Origin: Diaporthe sp. PMI_573 | Lineage: Eukaryota > Ascomycota > Sordariomycetes > Diaporthales > Diaporthaceae | Length of the DNA stretch: 64,000 nucleotides | Direction of reading: 5' to 3' | Assembly: GCA_021399435.1 (NCBI GenBank) | Contig: JAJTUP010000021.1 | Span: 1-64,000 of the forward strand | Shown: piece after piece, positions 1 to 10,081 of the stretch | Numbering within the stretch: the first letter of the stretch is position 1 | How the letters are laid out: each line of letters opens with the position of its first letter | Position numbers and translations under genes: made by a program | Notes under the pieces: generated by a model | What the model saw: the letters and a program-made list of their open reading frames with translations, nothing else | What the model was told of the DNA's origin: nothing | Databases searched by the model: none

Positions 1-860
1 CTGGTATTAGGTTTATTCTGGGGCGTGTTGTACTGGAAAGGTCCGGGGTTGTTTCTGTGTTTTTCCTGGCGTCTTTTATAGAGCCTGTTGTTAAGTTTAA
101 TGGCTAGCTTAACATACTGTAGGAAGTCGTTAGGTTAGTTGTATCTGGCTATCTTGTCCTTTACTTCCTTCTTAAGTTTATTGTAGAACATAAAGATCTT
201 AGTGTCATTTGTAGAGTTGATTCTGGCGTAGATTTATCGGAACTCTGTTGTGTAAGTTGTGGCAGGTCCTTTCTGTTGTAATTTAGAGAGTTCTCTCTCG
301 GCTTGTCGTTCTTTATCTGGGTCTTAAAAGAAAGTCTTTAGAGTATCTTTGTAGTTTTTATATTTGCTAAAGATTTCCTGTGTCTCCTGCTTATATCTTT
401 TAAACTTGTTGTTAGTTAAGTAGTCTATAAGGTAAGGCTTAAACTATGTAAGAGCCCTTCTTTTTAGAAAAGAAGTAGTGTGTATAACCCTCTTTTTGTT
501 AAATTGTTAGTCTATATAATGAAAGTGTTGGTATGCTTGGACCTGAGTAAGGTGTGCCTGTAATTGTCCCGGGGTTCTATTATAGGAGGTTAGACTGTTG
601 AGTCTAATGCTGTCCCTGTTTGGAATTAGAGTATTGATAATGTTGGTGGTGGCCTTAAGGGTAGTGACTTCTTGTTTAAGTTGTTTAGTTTCTTTGTTCT
701 GTTTGGCCTGTGTATCTAAGAGGGCCTTGAGGCGTCTAACTTCTTTAACTAGTTTCTAGAACTAAACCGTGGTACCGCTACTTATGTTATTATTATTGCT
801 AGCTGTGTCTAATTCCTGTTAGAAGTTACGCTAAGGAGTGTTGTTTCTAAATCTAGACAT
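1..860 (-). pseudogene. Gypsy-type Gag relic, RIP-mutated, runs off the left edge
   Basis: Read on the minus strand from an ATG at 860-858, one frame stays recognisable to the window edge. It has a lysine/glutamine-rich coiled-coil-like start (around KEVRRLKALLDTQAKQNKE), then a Gag-like core with ERQAERELSKLQQKGP and IYARINSTNDTKIFMFYNKL. This resembles the retrotransposon Gag capsid of fungal gypsy elements. The frame is broken by about ten stops, nearly all TAA or TAG at positions where CAA, CAG or TGG would fit, as expected from RIP. The LTR at 950-1393 lies just upstream in the same orientation, so this is the 5' part of one element whose pol would lie beyond position 1. Not functional. 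Family assignment is by pattern, not by a search. Confidence 0.7.
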
Positions 861-949
861 TGTAGAGGGTAGCGTATAATATTACTTAAAGTCTGTGTAA
901 TAATGTATAAATAAGAGCAGTTAAAATGTAATGATTAAGGTTTCCTGGG

Positions 950-1393
950 TCCTCTAAACTAAAAGATTAGGTTTATATTCAAGATATATAATAAGGCGAT
1001 TAATTAAGCAATAGGGTTTTCTAACAATAATTATAAGCTAATAAAAGCTATTTAAGAGTAAATACTTAGATTAACTACTAAAGAGCTGTCTATACTATCT
1101 AGCTATCTAATAATAAGCGTGTCCTTATATGTCTATTTCTTTAGGCTGGCTTATGAGGCTTAGGGTATAATCCTTATGATCTAATGCCGGGTTGATTAGC
1201 TTAGTCTCTGATCCTACTGATCTTGGATTAGTTGGCTCAGGGCTTAATCTCCCTAATCCTGCTTAGGTAACCTGTAGTTACGTGATTGTGCAGGATCCTG
1301 TTTGTGCTGTTTGTCTGGCCTGCTAGACTGGCCGAGTGGGGTTGTTTCTGTGTAGAACCAACCGTTGTTTCTATTTTTGTCAGGGTCGTGACA
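950..1393 (-). repeat. LTR of a gypsy element (5' LTR, minus orientation)
   Basis: On the minus strand it starts TGTCACGACCCTGAC at 1393, the form common for fungal gypsy LTRs. The last 130 bases (1265-1393) match 2753-2879 with mostly transition differences. The Gag relic starts about 90 bases past the inner end, which is only approximate because no second LTR of this element is in the window. Confidence 0.55.
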
Positions 1394-1770
1394 GCAACTT
1401 TAATAGTAGTACGAATATTATTACTAAAAGATGTACTAATTTAAAACATGAGACGCGGAAAGAATTATTGATTTTAAAATATAATAAAAAAGAAAAAGAA
1501 ACGCTAAAGATTAAAAAACAGCCAGATTTATATAAAGATTCATCTAGTAAATCTGAAATAGATCTAGAGGAAGGAGATACTAGTAACTTTAATTAGAATA
1601 TTTTATTATTATTTATATATTTAAGTATTAAAAATAAAGAAATAAACGTTAGAATATTTAAAAATAAAGAAAAAATAGTTTAAAAACTTAAAAGAAACAA
1701 TATAGTTTAAATTAGTTAGAGCTTTAATTAAAACTTATAGTATAAATTAATAATATTTAATATTTAACTA
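1394..1770. other. AT-rich stretch without a supported gene
   Basis: Low-complexity AT-rich DNA. A short open frame of 86 codons ends at 1596 but has lysine/asparagine-rich composition typical of AT-rich DNA and resembles nothing I know. Confidence 0.5.
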
Positions 1771-1824
1771 TTTGTATTATTGTATTTTTTTGTATTATAA
1801 TACAAAAAAATACAATAATACAAA
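1771..1824. repeat. Perfect 54-bp palindrome
   Basis: The two 27-base halves are exact reverse complements centred between 1797 and 1798, starting tttgtattattg and ending caataatacaaa. There is no spacer, so it could extrude as a cruciform. It lies in AT-rich RIP-like DNA, and short similar words (tacaaatacaaa) follow to 1920. Confidence 0.8.
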
Positions 1825-2752
1825 TATAAAAAAATACATAATATAAAAAATACAAGCCCCCTCTAATATATAATATAATAATATATGTATTATGTATTAT
1901 AATACAAATACAAATACAAAATGTATTTTTTTTGTCACAACTCTGTACTTAGTATAGTGTGAAGAGTCTTCTTTAGAAGCAAAACAAGAGGACTTGCTAA
2001 CGTAATAGGCTGAGTAGGTTGGTATAATAGAAGAACGACCTAGGGCAGTGGTATAGAGAGTATAGCTCTGCTCAGTCTTCTTGTAATAACGGGACAATTT
2101 TAAAACCCGAGAATTTTCGACCCTGTTAGATATAATAAATTAGAAAGGTGTAAATATATATATAGATAATATGTAAGAAAGCTTATAGGAATACTTTTGA
2201 GGATAAAGGATGTAAGAAGGGAGATAGTGTTATAAACTAATATGTTTGGCGGCAAGGGGACCCGTTTGGGTAATCTAGGCAATCTAGACAGGATGCCATG
2301 ATGTAGGCTATTTGGTACTAGGGTGCGGAATTACGGGATGTGCTAAGACTAGGGTTAGGGTTAGATACCTGACAACTAGGGTAGACTAATGGGACTGACG
2401 AGCGGTCTTAACGATACTAGGCTGGACCGTAACTATTATTAAGTAGTCTAGGCGGTCTAATACCTAGAATGGATAAAGAGTTAGAATATATAAGGATATG
2501 GTTATTACTACAGTAGATAGCTTTTATAGAATAGACTCTTTAGTTGTTAATCTAAGTATTTAGTCTAATAACTAGATAGCCTTACAGCTAGTGATTATAC
2601 TTGCAGAATTATCGTGTTTTATACTAAATAGTTAAGTATTACCTCTATGCCGTATTGCTAACATAGACCCTATAGGTTACCTACTGAACCCTATAAAGGT
2701 TTAGTGTGATTATTACAAGGAGGGATTAGTCTTAATCTTCTCTAATCTATTA

Positions 2753-2879
2753 GGTAAGCAGGTTACGTGCCTTGAGGGCTGTGTTTTTTGTGCCTCTTGC
2801 CTGGCCGGGAGCGCGGCCTAGTGGAACTTATTTTACTGTAGAACTAACTGTTGGTTCTATTTCTGTTAGGGTCGTGACA
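2753..2879 (-). repeat. Second LTR fragment of the same family
   Basis: Ends at 2879 with the same TGTCACGACCC terminus (minus strand) as the LTR ending at 1393 and aligns with it for about 130 bases. Further inward the similarity is lost or rearranged: 2536-2566 matches 1054-1085 in inverse orientation. Probably a solo or broken LTR. Confidence 0.5.
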
Positions 2880-3219
2880 CTTATATTTATAAACAAATAT
2901 AATATTAAAAAAGGGGGTGTTAACTATAGTAACTAACTCTAGTCCTATAATATATAGAGTTATACTATTAGAAAAGGATAAGATTATATATTCTTTTTTA
3001 AATTTCTCTTTAATATAATTCTTGTTAACTGCTTTCTTATTGCCTACTAGTATGCCTGTAAGTATATGCTGTGGGTTACGAGGCTGTGCTAATAGAAGTG
3101 GTAGAGCGGCTTGTTTACCAGCCTTGTTGCTAAATATTGCCCTAACGCGGGTGGTTGCTGGTATGGCTTTAATAGTATAAGCAGGCCTAGGGCAGCAAGG
3201 ACTTTCTTAGTAGACTACT
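2880..3219. other. Unassigned AT-rich stretch
   Basis: No recognised gene. The minus strand of 3040-3200 has an open frame of about 50 codons (IPATTRVRAIFSNKAGKQAA) that may be a transposon remnant, but I cannot assign it. Confidence 0.4.
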
Positions 3220-3728
3220 TGTTAAACGGAAACGCTCGTATAGGCGCTGCATGTAGAGAGTTACCCTAGACTTGGCACTGGATTTCTCTAAGTGCCTATA
3301 GGGCGTGCACGCCGGCAGATAAGTTTGGTGGCCGTGAGTCGATTTTTTGGGCTGTTTTAAGACCCTAACTTCATACCTCTGCATTCCCCTTATTTCTTAC
3401 CCAAAAAGCATGTAACTTAGTTCATTAGATAGCCTGATTTCTGAAGTTTATCTGTATTTAGTTTAGTTACTGTCAGGGTTAGGGTTGGCTGGTTATTTGT
3501 AACAAAAGATAGTGGGTCTGGAGGGCGAATTTTCCGGCCTTGCCATTTCTGCACCAGAGCCAACCCACGCGTGCCCGCGGGTAAGACGCTGTTGGAGGGA
3601 CTGTGAGGAGGGCTGACAGAAGCCCACTCGAATTCAATACAAAGTTGTCCAAACCACTCTCAAGCGTACCACCAAGGCCTCCAGGCACCCTACTGCTACC
3701 TGACCCATTCGATCCACCAACCTTCAGA
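3220..3728 (+). mobile_element. Non-autonomous repeat, copy 1 (509 bp, 5-bp TSD)
   Basis: Begins TGTTAAACGGAAACG and ends CTTCAGA, flanked by identical CTACT at 3215-3219 and 3729-3733. It is homologous along its length to 9055-9573 (inverse) and 11073-11603 (direct), except for a divergent stretch at 3690-3720. No coding frame and no terminal inverted repeats. It contains an AGGGTTAGGGTT motif. Ends and TSD were fixed by comparing the three copies. A solo LTR is possible, but LTRs normally end in CA, not GA. Confidence 0.85.
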
Positions 3729-3733
3729 CTACT

Positions 3734-4213
3734 ACCTTATTCAAAGAGGAAAGAATTCTCCCTGCCTTGCTTGTAAGGGCAAGCAAATGCATGGAAGCCT
3801 TAGTCCTGCTAGGCAATGTGCCCTGGGCGAGATTAGTGGAAACACTAGACAACACTGGGGACGATGACATGATAGTTGGTATGGGTGCAGGACTTGTGAC
3901 ATTGCCCTCTGTAATAACGATAGCTGCTGGTACTTATTTCACGGCGTGCAGTCCTCAGAAATGGAAGTCCCTTGGGGTTGACCCGTTAGTCAGACCTGCC
4001 TGCAAGTGAGCCCCGTGAATCGAGCGGTTAATGGTTGGCTGATAGCATCCCGGAGAAATGAGTCGCCGACCCGCATGCGATGCACTGACCACCACACCCG
4101 ACTGCTTCGTGCAGCGCTAGCTCAAACGCGGTCAACACGGCGACCTTCACAGCGACCAAAATAACCCCCCCAAACTTCCTTTCTCGATATCAGCTCTCAA
4201 CGATTGGTCACTC
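3734..4213 (+). other. Upstream region of the gene at 4214
   Basis: GC-moderate DNA with an open frame of 80 codons (3767-4009) that I do not recognise. Probably the promoter and 5' leader of the following gene. Confidence 0.35.
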
Positions 4214-6151
4214 ATGGCTGGACCGCAATATCGAAAGCGACAGCGCGCCAACGAGCCCTCGCAGCAAGACACAAAGCGTAAAAAAAGGCAACGCGCTGAC
4301 GAGCCTGCGCAAGGCGACCAAAAGAGGCCTAGACCGGTAGTGGAACATCCCAACTCTTGGCAGTATCCACCCGAGTTCTGGGACAGATTGTCCAACGTCC
4401 CTCTCATTTACAGCGCCGTAGAAGAACTCGAAAGGCGCACCTTTACTCGACCTTCCTATCCTGCGCCTCTAACAAGGCTTGCCCAAGACGTTACGCCCAC
4501 TGCCGAGCTTGTACAATTTGCGAGACACGGTGGTCCGGACTTGCGTGATCTTCGAGGGTATCCTCCCGCGACAACCAACAAACAACCCGCCGGCGCCATA
4601 AGCTTCTCCTCACGAAGCCGAGCGACCAAGTTGACCGATCCAACAACTCTCCCAATAACCTCAGGGACGACCACGACCAAGAAGTTGACAACCCCCTATA
4701 ACGGTGGCTTCGAACAGCACTTGACCGACCATGGCGTTTACCCAATATACTCGTCAAAGAAGCCAGACTTGGAAGAGGCCATGGCAGCAATAGCTGTGCC
4801 AAGGTTGTCACTCTCGCCTTCTAAGTTCTCCGACAGCGCCTTTGAGACATTTCAAGAGAGCAATGCCCGAGCAAAAGACAAAGACGACGTGCTGGCAGAT
4901 GTGATCCCCACCATTCTTGGTCCGAGTCAAGCCAGCCACTACTGCGCCAGGAACACGGTATTTGCAAACCTCGAGCCGCTTACAGACGACACTATCGCAG
5001 CGCCCAAGCCGGACATCTACTATGGCGCCTATCCGGAACAGCTGGCTCGGTCTGCCCGCAACAAGCTTGCTGGCCATATCGTCCCGTCAACCATGCCAGA
5101 CAAGCCAATGGCGCCAAACTTCTTTCTGGAAGTTAAAGGCCCAGATGGCAGCGCAGCTGTGGCAACACGACAAGCTCGCTATGACGGCGCAATCGGATCT
5201 CGCGGTATACACAGTCTACAGAGCTACGGCATAGAGGAGGAGCCACAGTACGACGGCCAGGCCTACACCTTCAGCTCAACATATTACGGTGGTACACTCA
5301 ATCTGTACGCCCACCACGTTACGGCGCCGACCACTCCGGGCGGCCGGCCTGAGTACCACATGACAAAGCTTAGAGGTTTTGACATGACGGATAGCCGAGA
5401 GACATTCGTTGAGGGAGCCACTACATTCAGAAATGCCAGGGACTTGGCAAAACGACACCGGGACAGCTTCATCAAAGCGGCAAACGCTAGAGCCCCCCAA
5501 CTAAGAACGGCAGCCCCGGAAGAACCCCGCGAGGCATATGAGGAACCCTCAAGCCCTCATGAGTTGCACGGATCTGTCGATCCCTCAGACTACCTTGCTC
5601 TGCAGGATGCTGATGATGCACTCCAGCAGCACATCGCCGACACCAGCCATTACTCGGAAAACAATAGCGAGGAGACTCCTATTCCCCACTATCTCTACGC
5701 GGATGCCGATTCACAAGAGCCAAGCCAGGAATTGGAAGCGCCGGGCTTTAATGACCCAAGTTTTGCGTCGAGCTTTACTTCAAGCTCCGGCACCGCCAAG
5801 CGCCCTAGGCAATCACTCAGTCCGCCCTCCAATTCGGGACGGAGTCGGTCGTCCAAGAGTCAGAAGCGGCCGAATACAGCTCGATGAACTGCTGAGTCAT
5901 CCACATCTGCTACAGGGTCGGTGCGGCCGGGTTCAAGCGAGTCCCATTGGGTAGAGACGTACAGGCGCAACGGAAACGTATACTTTACGATTGCAGAGGG
6001 CAAGGAAGTCAAGACCGAGACCAAGGACTGGATGGAAGAGACAGCGGCAGATGAAACCCAATGCTTCTATTGGCAAAGCCCCGTATCAGGACAGGCATTT
6101 TGGGCGACCGAGTTACCAAAGGCGAAGAAGAAGAAGGGCCGTCAACGCTGA
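4214..6151 (+). CDS. Conserved fungal protein with probable PD-(D/E)XK nuclease-like domain; in-frame TGA or 72-bp intron near the 3' end
   Basis: Function unproven. The N-terminus (1-45) is strongly basic with repeated KRxRAxEP units, a likely nuclear localisation region. Residues 190-430 hold the conserved core: PDIYYGAYPEQL near 266, then FFLEVKGPDGSAAVATRQAR near 303 and HSLQSYG. This matches the fungal family I recall as DUF7924, whose D...ExK arrangement resembles PD-(D/E)XK nucleases. Acidic, serine-rich linker follows. The frame meets a single TGA at 5885-5887, then continues in the same frame to 6151 with conserved-looking sequence (SHWVETYRRNGNVYFT, FYWQSPVSGQAFWATEL) and a lysine-rich end. 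An intron at 5844-5915 (GTCGGT donor, GCTGAG branch-like, TACAG acceptor, 72 bp, frame kept) would remove the TGA. The alternative is a nonsense mutation. I favour the intron. Confidence 0.7.
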
Positions 6152-7664
6152 GAGGAAATCTGATTACCCTGACAAAGTAACAAGGGACAAAAGTCCAGTT
6201 CTTGCCTAGGCCCACTTTTTGCCCTCAGTCGAACAATTCAGTAAAGGAGACCCACTCATGATTCCGTAAGCCCAGCCATGCTTCCGAGGAAAGCCAAGTC
6301 CTCTCGTCCACTTCTTGCCATCGTCCAAATGTGCCCTTGGTCCGCGAACTGTCACAGACAAGGCGTCCCAAGACCACAGCTGTCTCAGGACCACGCTCGT
6401 CCCAGGACCGAAGGTGTGCAGAGTCTCGCAGGAATTGCATCAAATTTTGCAATGCTCTCGCCCGGTCGGCTAAATCTCCCCTTCATATAGGGTTCCTCCA
6501 AGTTTTGTGACTGACTAATCGCCGACAAACCTCGGCTCGGACCTGCTGACAACGTCATTTGCTGAAAAGTGCGGCGGTATGCGACCTGGTCATGAGGGAC
6601 GCGAGCGAAACTTCGACCAGTGTTCCGTCGCCCCGTCGAAACGCTTAACTTCTACCCTGCGGCAGAATCGACCTGCGCTATCGAAGAAACTATAGACCTG
6701 ATTAGTCGAGTCCCTTGCTTGACCGAGCCAGACATTCTTGTTCCTTATTGCCATGGGTATTGTGGGCTGGTGTGTGTGATGGTGTGGCTCCCTTGCGGAC
6801 GGACTGAGTTGTCCCATCTGCCATTCTTTTTGCGGCTATTCCGTCGTGGAGACATAACTGGGGGACCGATTCGAGTCGATGGCGGGACATCGGAAAGTCG
6901 AAACGGCTGTGTGGTCACACGGCTGTCGCGGAAAAGTGCCAAGGTAGATGACGTCGTCTTTGTCTTGTTCAGTCAGGCGTGAAGGGATCGTACTTGGCTC
7001 AACAGCACGTCGCTGTAAATGTTGTTCGGGGTTACAGCTCCGTCTCGGGTGTCGTGCGACATGAGTCTTGACGGTGGAACTGGCGATTAGCGGGGTATGC
7101 ATGGTTTGCTGCCGGCGGATCTGAGGCTTTCCGGAATCCTCTGGCCGTTGCACCTTTGGAATTAGAGGACCAGAAAGAGTCATGTGATCTGTAAAGGGAA
7201 TGGTGCGGGGTCCCCGCGTCTGGCAATTCTGCTGGACCAGGCCAGGGCGCACCATACAGAGGCTAGCGAAATCGCCTTCCCCTCCCTTGAGGACCGCTGA
7301 TGATTCTCCGCACGGACCATTTCCACTTTCGGCGCTTACACAGTGCAGCGTATACTGCTGGGAGTATCTTACGTATACTGTAGCACCGTTAGGTACATCA
7401 TCAGGTTCAGCGTGATAAAAACGAGTAGTCAGGGAGCCGGGTCTGGGACCTGGCTTTGAGGTCCCAAGAGTCCCTGTCTTGCAGAGACCTGATAATGGCA
7501 GGTGTGCCCTGTAGGGTGGCTCCAGTTTACGTGCCCCCCATATTAATTGGACTACCCGTCCCCTCGCCGGACGTCATCCCTCCTGTTCACACCTCCGCTC
7601 TCCATCCTACCCCTCTCACTCGCCGTAATGGACCCTTGTCACTCCCCTCTTCTTTCAACTCTTC
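6152..7664. other. Intergenic GC-rich region, no supported gene
   Basis: Overlapping open frames of 60-140 codons occur on both strands, none with recognisable domains or codon bias, as expected by chance in GC-rich DNA. A small hairpin-like GTGTGGTCACAC lies near 6910. The pogo element at 7667 bounds this region. Confidence 0.5.
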
Positions 7665-9054
7665 TACCATATCACCCCCACCACTCGTACACCCCCACCA
7701 CTCGTACACCTTCACCACACAAACGCCTCAACTTTACTTACACGCCTATACTTTAATTCTCACGATGCATACTTGGTGTTTTGATAATTTGTAGTGTTTA
7801 AATAGATGAATTGATTGATGTTAGCTAATTCCGTTTTGGGGCATCGGGGCTGGAGGTAAATCAGCCCGAACCCCATATACTTTGTGAATCTGAAATGTCT
7901 GAATGCCGAATTCTCTTTGTGCACGCCAGCCCTATTCTCTTTATTGCGATCTAACTACACAATGCCTTCCTATATGGAAGAGGATATGGCTGATACTATT
8001 TTTGATGTTACTGATAATGGTCTTTCTAGACGTTAATTAGCCTAAAGAAACTATGTACCCCTGATGATACTCTTAAATTAAATAAATGGAATAGTCTTGA
8101 AGTCTGAGATTATTTAGACTACCTAACGCCTATCTGTTGCTGAAGAGAATGGAGTAGTTGAATGGATACTTAAGTAGGAATCTCTTAGCTATGCCTCCAT
8201 AGCTGTAGTTGTTTAAAAGGTTGTTAAATCTATCCTCAAGAAACGAGGTGATTACTAGCCCCTGGGCAAGAATTGGATAGACGGCTTTAAATCGAGGCAC
8301 GATCGTATTTACACTAAAATTGGGAGGGTACAAGAAGCTCCTTGATTCGACGGCTTTACTCTTAGAGTAGTTAACTAGTATTTTGACTATTGTGAGCAGT
8401 TTAGCTAAGTAGAACCGGAGTTAATAGTTAACGTTAATAAAGGAGGCGTTATGGAGGGCCAAGGTAGATACCGTGACTATTATAACTATTTCTTTTAGTG
8501 TTTTTGACTAAATATCCTATAGGAATCGACTCTTTTGTACTGGGCAGCTTAGAGACTAGACAGGCCCTTTGGAAGGGCAATGGAAGTCGATCGTGGGCTA
8601 CCCTTATTGACGTAATTACCGCTACGGGTATATATCTTAACCTGGGTATTATCTTTAAGGGAAAAGAGCTCTAAGCCTAGTGGTTTCTTTGAGAGTTTGA
8701 GAAGATCTGCGCCTAGTACTATATATGTAGTCTTAATGGATAGACTAGTAACAATATTGCTGTTGAGTGGCTAAAGGCTGTATTCTTGCCCTAGATAAAC
8801 GCTATTTGAAAGAACGACAATAGCTGAGCTATTTTATTGATTCTTGATGGCTACAAGAGCCATACCTTGGTAGGTTTCTATGTCTATTTGTATAGAAAGA
8901 GCCCTGTGGCTAATTATATACCTATAGGCTGAATTTATAGAGGAGTGCTTCTTTAGTAACGTTTATCTATGCTTCCTCCCGGCACATACTTCCTATAGGC
9001 TCCAGCTGGCAGATAATGGCCATTTCAACGTTCTAAAGAGTGTATATTGAAAAG

Positions 9055-9573
9055 TCTGAAAGTTAGTGCCTTCAGCAGTGTGTGTGTGGCAGGGTCGCAG
9101 CAGGGTGCCTGGAGGCGAGTTGGGACGATTGAGAATGGTTCGGACAACTTTGCATTAAATTTGAGTGGGCTTCTGTCAGCCCTCCTCACAGTCCCTCCGA
9201 CATCATCTCACCCGTGGGCACGCGTGGGTTGGCTCTGGTGCGCAGATAGGGAGGCCGGAAAATTCGGCCCTTAGACCCACTATCTTTGACTTTAAATAAC
9301 CAGCCAACCCTAACCCTGACAGTAACCAAACTAAATACAGATAAACTTTAGAAATCAGACTATCTAATGAGCTAAGTTACATGCTTTTTGGGTAAGAAAT
9401 AAGGGGAATGCAGAGGTACGAAGTTAGGGTCTTAAAACAGCCCAAAAAATCGGCTCACGGCCACCAAACTCATCTGCCGGCATGCACGCCCCATGGGCAC
9501 TTAGAGGAAATCCAGTGCCAAGTCTAGAGTAACTCCCTACGTGCAGCGCCTACACAAGCGTTTCCGTTTAACA
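9055..9573 (-). mobile_element. Non-autonomous repeat, copy 2 (519 bp, 5-bp TSD)
   Basis: Inverse orientation: begins TCTGAAAG and ends GTTTAACA on the plus strand. Flanked by AAAAG at 9050-9054 and 9574-9578. It sits inside the outer pogo transposase. Homologous to 3220-3728 and 11073-11603. Confidence 0.88.
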
Positions 9574-10081
9574 AAAAGAAATAGCCAAATTAGACTCCCT
9601 TACTAATTTGGTGCCTATAGGTAAGATTAACTTCCTGTGATGTTTATATATGGCGAGAAAGGCCGTTACTTAAAAGACAATTGTCTCTGCTTGGAGATAT
9701 ACCGGCAATTGGCCCATAAGTTGTCAGAAGGCCCTCTTGCATCTAGAGATACAGCCAGACAAAGAGAAGCGTAATGCTAAGGCTACCATGCACCACCACC
9801 ATCCGGCATACCCCACCATCCGGCACAGCCAAATTTGCCGCCACCCACTAAAACTTAACAACTTAACTTATATATTACTCGACTATTAGTGAGGGTATCC
9901 AGAATCTAAATAAACACGTAGATAGAGAAATGGCAATTAAGCTTAGCGGTCTTTTCAAATTTTAGTAGAGCATCCTTACCGCCTAATTCTGCCTGTTTGT
10001 AAACAAACCCAGATGCAAAATCAAGGACGCGTTTCTGCCATTAGATCCTTATCTATACAGCTACCCAAATCGCTAACCACA

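Noticed and set aside
2346..2370. Telomere-like TTAGGG units, also at 3475, 9308, 11340 and 60348
   Set aside because: Only one or two units each, mostly within the 520-bp repeat; not a telomere.
6620..7255. Open frames of 120 and 139 codons on opposite strands
   Set aside because: They overlap each other in GC-rich DNA, lack domains and look like chance frames.
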